Part shown: positions 46,105-58,200 of the stretch, piece by piece
How positions within the stretch are numbered: the stretch's first letter is position 1
How the letters are laid out: the number at the start of each line of letters is the position of its first letter
Position numbers and translations under genes: made by a program
NCBI RefSeq assembly: GCF_036370855.1
Contig: NC_088130.1
Coordinates: forward strand, 66,998,941-67,062,940
Length of the DNA: 64,000 nucleotides
Reading direction: 5' to 3'
DNA from: Dromaius novaehollandiae
Lineage: Eukaryota; Chordata; Aves; Casuariiformes; Dromaiidae
The notes under the pieces: model-generated
Told to the model about the DNA's origin: nothing
Databases searched by the model: none
The model's input: only the letters and a program-made list of their open reading frames with translations

Positions 46105-48239
46105 AAGAACTGGCTGGACGCACCATTTTTCCTTATCAGGTCGTATGGCCATCAACCCTTGCAGCAAAATTTTGCCTTCTGAGCCATTTGATTGAGAGGA
46201 AAAGTCTGCAGGCACGTTAGCGAGAAGGAGGAATTTGCGGTACGATATCTAGCGGTAGGAAATATTGCACGTACAGGATACTGGCCCAGTGAAAGGGAGC
46301 TGGCGTTCCCGGAGCTCAGAGACCCCGTGCTGCAGAAGATTTAGTCTTGAACATGAAGGAACTAGTTGTGGTAGTCTGGCCTGTCAATCCTGCATTTCAT
46401 GAGGATTGTATATATACCTCTCGAATAAGTAGAAACACGTTAGGGGTTCTTTAGCTATTTCTATGGATGGCAGCTGGAGCATGTTAGCTTAAGAAATGTT
46501 GTGTTTGATGCCCTACTCATCTTGTGGTGGACATGTTGCTGTTACCTAATTTGCACCAAATATTTTTTCATAGATTCCTTATTTTGGTGCCTGATTAATG
46601 CATTGCAGAGGGGGAATAGAGAGGTCGAACTTTCCCACCCTAAGGGGGGAAGAGGCGAAAAAGCAAAATCCTGTTTACAGTCAGAAGGGTTGCGCTCTTT
46701 GCCTCAGTCGCATGTACTTCCTTTCCTTGTGTTTACAGTGTGTTGCAAATTTAGAGACGCCTAAAAAAAAAAAAAAAAGAAAAAGAAAAGAAAAAGAAAA
46801 AAATTGGGAATGAAATGAATGAAGCAATAGGGAGACGCTTCGTTCCTGCTTATCTGCTGGTGCTGGACACTTTCTGTAGGGGCACAATATTGACACGCGT
46901 TCTGTTTCTTTTATTTCTATATCTTAATGAAGTAGCTTGACATACCAAATCCGAGGAAGGCCGCGGGCTGTCTTTACGATTGTAATTTTCCGTACCACTT
47001 TCTCCTGTGAGCTGTAGGGCCTGTTGGCCTTGGCGGCTGTTGCTGGCGCTCCGCGTTTCCCCCGCCGTGGCATGGACCCCTCGCATGAACGCGGGATGCT
47101 GCATTGACCCATCGCTGCACTTGCCCTAATGGATGCACCACGGTGCAGGTCTGCCCACGGGTTCAAGAGCTCCTTGACTCTTTGCCGGTCAAAAAAGATG
47201 ATTATAGGGGTCCGGTCCCATAGTTGTGCTTTGGAGTATAGCTTCTCGGAAATCACGTTAGGAAGGCATTGAGGCCCCCTCCTCTGCCATGTGAAAGCAC
47301 AAGCCGATGCGCAAGCTGAAGGTGGTGTTCAAAATGGAGAAAACGCAACCCGGCAGACTTTGTGCGAAATTCCCCGTGCCGCGGTCCTTTCCACACATCC
47401 CTCTTTTCTAGCTCCCGGAGGGACGAGCAAGCGGAGAGCTCTCATCTTCTGCACTTTGCCTCCTCCCTGGTGAAAAATTGCAGCATTTAAGGGCTTAGAA
47501 AGAATAAGAGAAGGAGGGTACAGCTCAGGTGGAATTTGGAAGTCTATTATTATTTTTAATCCACTCTGGCTCATGGGCTGCTGTGGAAAATCTCTCAGAG
47601 CAGTTCTGATACCAGGATGGGAGCAAAAAGGGAAAATTTGCGTAGCTGGTACGAAAATGCTGATGACGGGAGCATTTCTGCACAGGAAGGGAACACAGAT
47701 TTAAAGCAGGATTTGCTGCTTTCTAGAGGGGCTGGATTTTAAAACCATGTCAGAGTATGCGTATCTGTACACAAACACACGCATACCCTTTTATATATAT
47801 ACACGTATTTCACTCTATCCATACGCAAAGAGTGATTATTAAAAAGGAAGCAAGTGCTAATTCATCAGTCTCATTACAACCGTGCACAAAATAGAGTTAG
47901 GAATTAGTCCCTGAAGTGCCAAGGGAGTTGGTCTGTGATATACAGACTGCAGACTACCAGCCCCGAGGACTGAGCTGCAGCCCGGGTTAGAGCTGGCCTC
48001 TCCCTGCTCTATCCGAAAACCCTCTGAAGGATCAATACCGACAAGTGAAAAGCCTGTTTTTTTCTTTTATAATGCATCCTTTTTTTTTTTTTAATATAGT
48101 AAGGGAGCAAAAGAGAGATGCAGAGAAGCAAGGGGAATTAATCAGAAACTTTATATATTTAGACACTTAGGTGGAGGGGATGATTTCTAGTTCCCGTGAG
48201 CATCTGTTTTGCCCTCGGCACAGCAAGGCACACAAAATA

Positions 48240-48525
48240 CCGTCGGGAGATCGCAGGAGTCCTGCGAGCCGCAACGGGAAAGTGCTGACCGTGGCGAGAC
48301 GCGGCTCCGTAGGGAACGGCGGGTCTCGCTCCAGCAGCAGCAGATGCAAACGGCGTTAAAACCACTACTAAAACCACTGCTCGCGTTGAGGCGGAGCAAG
48401 ACGTTGCTCTTGATATACACCGTAAGCCGGGCTTTCCCGGGGGCGAAGGAGCAGAGCGAACCCAGGTCCTTGCTTGGGGCGAGCCGCGCGGCGGGGAGGC
48501 GGCGAGCGCCTCTGCCCCGCGCGGC
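48240..48525. other. CpG-rich patch in RNF165 3' UTR (first)
   Basis: Frequent CpG and a perfect short palindrome TCGCAGGA-G-TCCTGCGA (48251-48267) between AT-rich flanks. It ends in a (TTTC)n run at about 48529-48550. Confidence 0.55.
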
Positions 48526-49269
48526 TTTTTCTTTCTTTCTTTCTTTCTTTTTTTAAAGCCTATGCGAAAGTATTACTCTTTGCCTAATGAACAAGCACAG
48601 TTTTTAAAATTGGTGAAGACAAGCACCAAACTCCCGTGGTCTCGTGTGAATGGCGGATGCCGTGGTGCGTGAGAACTTACAGCGTCTGAAGTTGCGTTGG
48701 TGTGTCAGGTTCCTTTGCGTTTAAATAATTTGTACGAGTAGATTGCGGTAATAGAGTGAGTTCAAAACGAACAGGAAAAAAAATCTCTAGAAACAAAACA
48801 TTGATAGTTTACAGGGTTTTGTGAGTTTAAATGCCTTATATTTAACAATCATAATTTATGACTAACTTGTAGATATTGTGGGTTCTTATTTAATTATTTT
48901 TATAGTTGTTTTTTGCATTTTTAATTATAATTTATTTATTTAGAAATTAATACTAATTTTTTTTATTACTCCTATTACCTCATTTTTGCATTGTTTCTGG
49001 GAATGGAATGCTTTGCATGCGTCGGTACTTAAAAAAAAAAATTAAACATGGGATGTGTGGGGGGGTAATGCTTCTCTTGTCAAAAAAAAAAAAAAAATCA
49101 GGGTGTGTGATTACAAACTGTATTACTGTGGTGCTGTTACCTTGGATACATTCCATAAAAATGCAAACCTTTGATTCTGTATGCTGTGACATAGTGGAAA
49201 AACTGCAATATAGTGACGGTGTTTAGCACATATATATGAATATTATTTGCACTCATAATCAAACTCCGG

Positions 49270-49620
49270 TGATCCTTCCACTCGCGTCCTTGCGCATTGA
49301 GGGCGAGGAACGGCGCTCCGCAGAACCAAAACGTCTCCGTCGCTTCTTTAGAGCCCGGGTGTCGCGTTGTGGGGCAGCCCGGGGGCTTGGGCTGGCCGTG
49401 CCGGGGATGCGAAAAGGCGGCGCGGTGCCAGGCGTCCCCGGCGGTGGCCTCGAAAGGCTCCGACGTGACAAGCGCGGGAGCCGCGCCGGAGGGTTACAGC
49501 ACCCTCGGTAGTACTTTAACCTTTAAGCCATAGCTGCCCGCTCGGCCAGCACAGCCGCGCGAGAAGGCAGGACCGGGACGGGGTGGGATGCGCGTCTTAA
49601 CCAACCCCGTGAGGGCTTGG
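49270..49620. other. CpG-rich patch in RNF165 3' UTR (second)
   Basis: Dense CpG (GTCGCGTTGTG, GGCGGCGCGGTGCC, GCCGCGCCGGAGG, CAGCCGCGCGAG) embedded between strongly AT-rich DNA on both sides. The switch in composition is abrupt. Confidence 0.6.
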
Positions 49621-50120
49621 ATGCAATTTTTGGGGGGTAGGAGGGCACCGATGTGCCTGTACCTTAATTTTTCCTCTTTGTCCCTTCAGGGTGCTGCTCT
49701 GCTTTGTCGACTTTGTCTTACCCTGTGGTTAAAACCCCTCCGTGTTTTTCCTTGCTGCTTTATAACGCTCCTCCCCTGTAGCCTGGAGCGATGGTTCGAG
49801 TCGTGCGGGGACCTGGGTCAGTTGTTCCCCCCGCAAAGACACCGTGAAAGGGATGCGTACAACGAGGAGCGAGCAAGCAAAACTCCTCTCCTTTAATGGC
49901 ACGGGCTAGTGGAAGGATCACCCACATTTTTGTACTCCTACTGCTGTTCTGTTGTGCTGTGCAACATTTTGCTACATAGACTATTTTATAGAAGAAAGCT
50001 AGAAAAATATTTATTATTAATATTAAAGCAATAGTGCATTGAAGAAATGAAAAAGACATTAGAAATTGTGTAAATGCTTAGATTCACTTTTGGTGGATTT
50101 TTTGTACTTTATTTATAACT

Positions 50121-50126
50121 AATAAA
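50121..50126 (+). terminator. Candidate RNF165 polyadenylation signal AATAAA
   Basis: AATAAA in the context ACTAATAAAATG, preceded by AU-rich sequence with TTTATTTAT and followed within 30 bases by a switch to mixed-composition DNA. A second weaker signal, ATTAAA, lies at 50022-50027. This is the last good signal on the plus strand before the LOXHD1 3' end. Confidence 0.5.
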
Positions 50127-50149
50127 ATGAATTGCATTGCTAACTATAC

Positions 50150-53100
50150 ACCGGTGCCGCGCAGAAGTGACTCGGTAGGGCACTTGCCGTATCTTCATTT
50201 ACTTCGTCCCCGTGTTGTTCCTCAGCTTTCCATCCCTGGCGGAGGTTTGCTGAAGCCCTGCGAGGCAGCAGCTGCATTTTAACCCCACAAAGTCGGTGCC
50301 TAAAGCCTTCCTAGCAAAACCAGCCAGTTAGGATGAAGCCCTTTGCTTTTGGTAAGGCGTTTCTGCCTCCTCCTGAACGGGAGCAGCACGTCGGTGCGCG
50401 AGGACACGTTTCCCCTTGTCCATCACCCCGTGAAAAGCAGTGGTTTGTGACCGAATCCTGGTTTCTTTGGTTTGAAGTAAATTCTTCTTTCACGGCTTAT
50501 GTGTTTGGACTTGGAAATGTAGATGAGGCACTGTTGAGGTTAAAAAAAACCACTGTCCTTTAGCTGGTTTGCACAGGCTGTCATGATGCCCCACGACGCG
50601 TGGTGGGGGCACACGGGTACCCTGGGGCGGCTGCCAGCTGGGTGCTCACGGCGCCGTGTGGTTAAGCCTTTAAACAGCTCTAGGACGTTATCGGCTGGAG
50701 CTGAGGTCCACGTGGACTCCAGACGCGTCCTAGGTTGGTGCCTCGGTTTGGTGATTTGGCACCAAAATTGCTTTCTAGAGCCAGCCTGGAAATTGTCTGT
50801 TAAAGACAGATTTGTCCTCTAACTGCAGCCCATGTTGCCTCTAGGATACCCTAGGGGATCCTGCAGAGATCCCGATGGATCTGCCATCCTCCCGATGGAG
50901 AACCATGTATCTCCATGTTGTGATTTTTATTTTTTTTAATAACTAAGGCAAGCAAAACTTACTGTAAAAACAAAAATAAGGATCCTCCAAACCAAAAGCA
51001 TTTGGAGGTGTTTCCAATCCTTTGTCACCTGCGGGAGGATCCAGGGGGACCTACACCCAACCCTGCATCCTCTACAGCCCTGTTTAGAGGTCCATGTGCC
51101 CAGTGCCTGGCTCGGACTATGTGATTAGGCTGTACACACCTTGCAGGGAGGCAGCTGCTCTCTTAGCGAGTTGGGTTGCTGCAGCTGGGGATTGCTGGCT
51201 CCTCCAGGGACAAGGGATGCACCATTTTCAGGCAGTATGAAGCTCCCATTAGAGGAGACTTTAAAAACTCCTATCAGAAAACAGGTTAAAGATGACCACC
51301 TGGTCCAGCTGGGGAATCCCTCGCGTAGATCTTGCTGATGTCCTTCAAAGGGAATACAGAGCTGAGAGCTGTCGCCTGAGATCACAGTCGGTTTTGCCTT
51401 CTGCTGCCGCAAACCACGAATACGCCACGGGGACCTGGTAACCGCAGTGCCAAGGACAGCGAAAAGGAGCGAGGGGACGGGTTGGGGAGGAGGGGCTGCA
51501 CCCACTGCCTTGCAAGGGCCAAAAGGCACCGTCTGCCTTCACTGCTAGCATGTGCTCTCACAGCAGCCTCCGGGGGCTGGGAAGGTCGGCCCTGATCCGT
51601 GTCTTGTGGCGTCTAAGTCACCGGCTGACCCATGGACTCCAGCTCGGAGCTGTGCAGTCCTAGCGGTAAGTGTCAAATTTACTCTTGGTTTTTATGGTGC
51701 GTCTTTTGCTTGCTAAAATGGGCCCCTATGCATAATGATGGGGCGGGGATCACAGCCTCGATTCTTCTCGGCCTTGGGTTATTCCATCGTCACCCACGTT
51801 GCAAAGGACTCCTTGGCTACACTCGTTATCACCGACAGCACCAAAGCGCCTTCATCAACGCAATGCTCCACCAGGCTCCCAACGCGAGACTCCCGCTGGG
51901 TGCCACCACCCTTGTCTCTTGCTCTTTCCTGTCATCCGCCTTTACAATTTTTGGCTGAAGGCATGTGCGTTAAGACTGTAGCCGTTAAGAAATAAAGATC
52001 AGAAAAAGCTGGAGGGTCGGGGCTGGGAGCAGGAGCTGTGCATTTGCCCAGCGTGCAGCTTCGGTGCGCTGGACCCCCCTGCCTGAGCCCTGTAGAAGGC
52101 ACAGCACAAGGGCAATTTGGACTCTTTTTTCACAAGTTCGCTGCTTGGCCGAGACCGTGTTGCTTTTAGCAGCTTAATGTAAATCCGGCCCTTGGAAAAA
52201 TTCCATTCGGCCTTATTACTTTTGTAGCATTAGTTGTTGTAGCAACAGAAGGACTCTCCAGAGCCAGGGTGGAGTTGTGCTTTGCACAGAAAAGGGACAT
52301 TTTTGAAGTCTTGAGAAGAAAAAAAGCATGTTTTTTTCATGCCTTGCCAAGGTCGCCTTCCTGGGAGACAGCGGAGTTGCTGGCCCTATATTAGCAAAGT
52401 CCCCTTTGGCCCTTTTTCGGGAAGCGTTGCTTGGAGTTCAGCACAGCTCTGTGCCTCAGCAGGGCCACAACATGCACGTGACTATTTCTGTCCAGGGTGG
52501 TAGATGTTTTTGATATGAAGCCCAGGATTTTCAATCCCATCGCTCACCAATGCAGCAATTACAAAACTGCAGTGCAGCAATGCACCAAAACAAATTTGGT
52601 GACCCCAAAATCATACATTCCCGCTGCAATGGGACCTTGATCTGCGGCTCTAGGTCCTCCTGTATCAAAAAATCCATGATTCCTCCCAGCTATGGATTTG
52701 TACTGAGGCCATGTGGTCTCACAAGCACATTTTATATGCAGCTAAGGAGTTTTTAGCAGTCCGCTTGCCTCGTGTGGAGGGAGCGTGGATGGATGGGGCA
52801 GTGCACCGTTGCCCCAAGGGCTGGGAGCAGGTAGCACTACTGTCCCCAGCCCCGTGCTGCCCGTTATTTCGCAGGGCAATGGTTAGCAGGGGTTAAAGTG
52901 TTGCAGCGCAGCTACACTGTGCTATAAAATCGACATCTCAGCACCAAGTGGGTGCTTACTGAAGTCAACTGGAAACGCTGGGACTACAGCACTTTAATGG
53001 GAGAACTCCTATTTCCCTGCAGCACCAGCATTTTGCTAAAATCTGACAAAGCTATTGACAGGAAGGTTTTTCACAGCCCTGGTCGCCTGGGACGGGAGAG

Positions 53101-54370
53101 ACTGCAGAGACCTCCAAAGCCTGACCTTCTAGTTTCAAAACACCCACTGGGGACTCACTGCTTTGCAATGATGCTGCAGGAGTGCAGTGAGAGCAGAAGC
53201 ACGGGGCTGTGTGCGTGCCCCCCGGCCGGCTGGGGAACGTGCAACCAGCCCAGCGTGGTCCCAGCAACGTGTCTGCTAACACCTGTACCTGCCTGCAGTC
53301 CTCCTGGAGCCTGAGCTGCTCCTGTGGGCTCCCAGGTCCGGCTTGGTCCTCTCTCCGTGCTTGGCAGTGGCAGCCTGAGGTGGGGGACGCGGCAAAGGGA
53401 CAACACAGATATGGAAGGCAACTATTACTATTCCCATCAGTTGGGTTTTTTGATCACTGGTGAGGCTGGTTCATTTAAGCAACTTGCTCTTCAAGACCAT
53501 GACCTTTTCCCATGAGCAGGTAGGGACTGGGCAGCGGGACCAGCCCTGTCCGCAGGAGCATCCCCAGCCTGCTGCCTACATCAGTGGGATGCCAAATGCT
53601 GGGGCTGGATGAGGTGGTGGGTTTGGAGTGTTTAACCCCTTTTCACACAAAGTGCTTATTTAAAAACTGCCTCATTAGCCTGCAACAGCGAGGGCCGTCT
53701 CATTAGTGCAGCCTCCTCCTCCTCCTCCTCCTCCAAACCAGACTCTCTGGGGGAACCTCATCCCACTGGGGGCAGTGGGAATTTTTCCAGCTGGTGAGCG
53801 AGGCCTGGAGCACGCCAGGGTCATTCCTTTGCTCTCTGGGGTGGGAGATGGGACTCCAGAATTAATGATGCTTAAAGAGCTGTTCTTGTTGGTACCTGTA
53901 GAGCGAGGTGAGCACCTGGGAAGACCTCGCATAGGGGAGCACTGGCTCTTGTTGCAGCTGAGAAATTCCTCCCACCATGAAAAATCAAATAGAGATATTT
54001 CACCAAAAAAAAGAGAGTAAAATGAATGGCAGCTGCTCTGAAAAGGGATTGGTATTCAGGCCATATAGGGTAAAAGTATCCCAAGACAGCTTCCTTGAAG
54101 GGTAATTGATTAGCTCTTAGGTCCTTTGCTAACAAATTCCTAGGAATCGCACTGGCTGCCATAACCCTCAGATCACGGTGGCTCTGCGCTAGAGTCGGCC
54201 AAGTCCAGCTCTCGTCTGGGAGCCAGGTCCAGTGCAGAGGAAAAGCCCACGGGAGGCTTTGGCAGCTCTCAGGTCCCATCGCCCAAGACCAGCCCTCCCT
54301 TTCCCAAACCTCCCTGCAGAAAGTCCTGCTCCTTTCAACACGTTACTGCATCAGCTCCATTTTCTGATTC
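50150..54370. other. Intergenic region between the convergent 3' ends of RNF165 and LOXHD1
   Basis: No coding exon or RNA gene recognised. Contains a (CTC)n run at about 53709-53733 (the proline-coding frame there is only this repeat). All open frames are short and without domain signature. Confidence 0.6.
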
Positions 54371-54372
54371 TT

Positions 54373-54378
54373 TTTATT
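54373..54378 (-). terminator. Candidate LOXHD1 polyadenylation signal
   Basis: TTTATT on the plus strand (AATAAA on the minus strand), about 370 bases after the LOXHD1 stop codon. It is the nearest canonical signal downstream of the stop that I see. This predicts a short 3' UTR, 54360-54745. Confidence 0.5.
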
Positions 54379-54745
54379 CATCTGAAAAGGAGCTGGTCAA
54401 TAGTGGAGGCCAGCTGGCCCTTCCAGCCCGGGCAGCACAAGGTGGTGAAAGCAGGAGGCAGCTTTTGAGCTGCTACCGAGATAGTTTATGGATCTACTGT
54501 TTGGCTTCTAATCATAAATAAGAAAGGAATGTATTTCATTCACAATTTTATAGACAATTTTAAAAAAGCAGTATTACTTTTACAAAATGTTGACCCAGGA
54601 ACCACATCTTACTACTAAAAATCCTTCAATATAAAAGGCAACGTTTTAAAAAGTCAAATGTGCTATAAAACCATATAACGAGAAAAATGCACGTGCAGAA
54701 GGGTCTAAAACCCTCCTGTGGTTGTGTGTCGCTAGTCTGTCCTGC

Positions 54746-55226
54746 TCAGTATCTAGGAAAGAGCTCTCTCCAGATTAAACCGTCCCCCCGGTTCTCATCC
54801 AGCCACTTCCCGCAGGGAAATATGGTGGTGACCCCGGTAGCCGAGTTGGTGATCTCCACCCGCTCTACCAGCCAGCCGGGCACCAGCCCGCTGTTGTCGT
54901 GTTCAATCCGGACTTTCTTCAGCTCCCCCATGTCCAGCGTTTCCAGGTAGAAGCGGTTGGTTTTGCCCCGCTCGAAGAGGTTCCTGAACTTCTGCTTCAG
55001 CGCGCGCTTTCCCGAGTCCCCGTTCAACCCGAAGATGGTGATGAACACGTTGGCGTCGGTACCGGCTCCCTTCTCGAAGCCCGTGACCACGATGGTCTCG
55101 TATCGGACCGGCACCAAGCTCCGGGCTTTGCTGGCGAAGCTCTCGGTGACCTTGGCACACTCGAAGACTTTGTAGTCCCGTCTCTTGTAACGCAGAGGGA
55201 TTTTCGTGTTGCACCTGAAGAAGTAC
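54746..55226 (-). CDS. LOXHD1: LOXHD1 last exon, final PLAT domain and stop
   Basis: 481 bases including TGA at 54748-54746. Acceptor CTTCGGCAG|G completes a Lys and continues [12 protein letters not shown], then the linker [20 protein letters not shown], then a full PLAT domain from [11 protein letters not shown] to the C-terminus [34 protein letters not shown] and WLDENRGDG are standard PLAT signatures. The domain is intact and the length agrees with the end of the mammalian protein. Confidence 0.95.
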
Positions 55227-58200
55227 CTGCCGAAGGAAAGTTAACAGCGGGTTGAAGGTACGGACGAGCTCTCCATCGTGTGTGCTACTCAACCACACAG
55301 CAGCAATGTTGTCTCGGTACTTTTCCACACATGGGCTAACACTAGAGTTTCTGTTCAGGAAGACAGCCTTGATTGAACGCTGCAACTGCTGGAAAATCCG
55401 ATATATCCCCAGACGGACACAGACACCCTGCACATGCTCGGGTTGAATGTGGGCACCTGTCACCCCTTTTGCCCATGAAATGGCATGTCCATTTACAGAA
55501 GTACTGAGGCAAGACAAGCAGCCAGCCCGGCACATAACGCCGGCCGGCGTGACTGAATTTAAACTGATTTCAGAACAGGGTTTCGCCTATGCAACTGCAC
55601 TCGGAGGGGAGATGTGCAATGATCCTCACCGGCAGTGTGGCACAGGAGGAGCTAAGAGCTAGGGAGAACAGGCAAAAAGGCGCCGTGAAAGACTGCAGGT
55701 TTACATATCCCCCTCCTTTCCTCATCCAGATCTGTCGGCCCATCCCGAGCAGGCAAGAAAAGCACCAAGCACGCAGATGATAGGTACCAGATGCCGAAGC
55801 CCCTTCGCTCTGCAGTGCTGCCTCTGGTGATGTGCAGGGAGCACACAACACGTTCATAAATCACTGCATACCTGGCACCCAGCCAGGGGTTGGAGCACTG
55901 TGCTTTTAATGATGTATTTCATTTCCAACGATGCAGATCATTTCCAAACGAGTTTTTTTTTTTTTTTCCCCCCCTCTCCTCCCCCTTCGTCAAACTGCAG
56001 CAGATCCTCCCGGAAGGAGTGTAGCTCGGTTGCGTGTGTGTAAAATAAACACCTGAAGGAAGGGTTACTGCAATTTGAGTAGTACTGTGTTTCTTAAGGG
56101 CTTACAGCACTTTTGGCATTTTCTGCAGCCAGAGGAAAGCTCTCCTTGCTCTGGAAAGAAGCTTTGTAAATGAGAAGTTCTGGTGAAGGCAAAATTTTAG
56201 GGCCAGGAAAAAACTATGTGGAAATGGGGGGAATTGCCTGAGGCTGCAGTTTATTTCCCGGTGACATAATATCCAGTGTTTTGCTATTATGATGGAGCAT
56301 GACAGTCTTCACAAGGTAGGGCGAAGAAAAAAGATGACCTTTCTAGCCCTGGGATTTGCAAGAAAAAGCAGCTAAATGTGGCCCTTTTGCATGCTAGCAG
56401 ACCTAGAACCAAAAGGCAAAAAAAATTATCATCGAGAACTATTGCTAGACCAATCTCATAATTCTTTTAATTTGGCTTAACTCAAGTTTTTTTCTTTCTT
56501 TCTTTTTTCTTTTTTGGGGGGGGATGTTTGGGATTGGCAATACCCAAAGTGAGAGCCTGGTCTCACGGTGAGATCTGCTCCAGCTGATTATTCGGAGAGC
56601 AAAGGCTGCTGTTATGAAGCACCGTGTCCACAGAGCCAAAGCCCTGCTTCAGAGGGCAGAGAAGGTTGCAGGCTTCCCTGGCATCTCCTGGCTACCCTCT
56701 TTAATTAAAAACAACATAACTGAAACTTTATGAGAGGATCTTTGTCCCCTTCAAAATGTCCCCCTCCATGCTCCCACTGAGCTTGATGCATGGATTTGAT
56801 TGCACGGCTGGGCATTAAGGGTCCTAGATTTTTCTCCACCAGGAGAAAAGAACATGTTTTAATATATAATTGACTGAGTTTTCATTCAGCAAATAGTATT
56901 GTGGCTCTTCTGCTGGCTGATTAATTTGCTAGGAGACACTCTTAGCACTAAAAAAAAAAAAAAAAAAAAAACACTTCAAGGATTTCTTCTCAAACACTCA
57001 ATTGTCTCAGCTGGAACAAAGCCCTTAAAGTTAAATTCTTTAGCAGTAATGGAAATATCTTGGAGGAGAAAAGAAATCCATTAATGGTATGGATATTTCC
57101 TCTGAAGAGGAGTTTGTTCTCCAGATGGCTACTCTTCTCTGGTTCCTGTATATTCCCTGTGCTAACTGAGCCTGTGGACATCACCCCTTGCAAAAATTTC
57201 CTGAGATCTTCAGACATTTTTATTCTTTGGATATAGAAGATTTCAGTCATATTCAAGCCGGAGCAGCTGAACACTTTTGGTTTGGTAGCTAACTGCAGCC
57301 TTTACAGGGGACCTTTCAGACCATCCTAGATGTCTCGCTCATCCAAGGTGATCTGAATTGGAGGTTCAGGCTTTGACTTGTACTCAACTTTTTTCTAGGA
57401 GCTGTTTTCACAAGAGTTACCTAGAGGCCAGTATGCGCAGAGCACCCTACAACCCTCTTTAAATTCCAGTCAGTATCAATATTATCTGCAAGCTGAGGTG
57501 TTAGTTTGTAGTTGGTGCAAAACTCACCCAAAACAGACTTGTTTGTGAACTCAGCTGTGCAAGAACCTTCTCTAACAACTCAGAAACTGCACAACCAAAT
57601 CAGGCATCTATGTGTCTGACACCAAACATCTCGCCCTTGGCTCTCAGAAAGGGATTAAGAGTTGGTGAGACCTTTCAGCACTGCGTAAGTTTGAAGTCCT
57701 TCAGGAAGACACATGCAGAGCTGCTTAGGTTCCCCATGCCCTCCTGGAGTTGCTCCTTGCAGATAAGACACTTACTTGTTGCAAAGCTCCATCTCTGTTA
57801 TGATAATCTCTTGGACATGCCAGTACACATCAGCTTTTGCGGACGACTTCTTTCCATCTTTTGGACAGTGACCAACACAGATGGCTGCAACATCACCGAC
57901 ATTCTTTGAAGAAAACTGAAATGTGTCTGTTGCTCCCCTACGGGAAACGGAGAACCGTTTCAGTTAATATCTTGAAGGCTGGCAGTGACTTGTCTCATAT
58001 GGACATTAAGTAATTTGCACATGGCTACGGAAGATAGAAGATAAGCATCCATTCAAAGTCATTTCATTTAACCCACAATCATTCAACACAAAGTATAATT
58101 TCCATATTTAAATTCATTATTTTCTCTGATTAGGGGTGACACTTTAAATTACTGCCACTAGGACTCTCCAGGATAAACTTGAGCTGTTCCACATACAAAA

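Larger units (their letters stand above)
46105..50145 (+). other. RNF165: RNF165 probable long 3' UTR
   Basis: No further exon-like coding sequence follows the stop. The segment has the make-up of a long terminal exon: AU-rich tracts at 48760-48980 and 49970-50130, poly-A and poly-T runs, and a canonical AATAAA near the end. Two CpG-rich patches sit inside it (48240-48525 and 49270-49620). A shorter UTR from an earlier weak signal is possible. The extent is inferred, not shown by splice or transcript data. Confidence 0.55.

Noticed and set aside
53700-54020. Proline-rich frame at the (CTC)n run
   Set aside because: The proline run is the trinucleotide repeat itself, and the rest has no similarity to any family I recognise.
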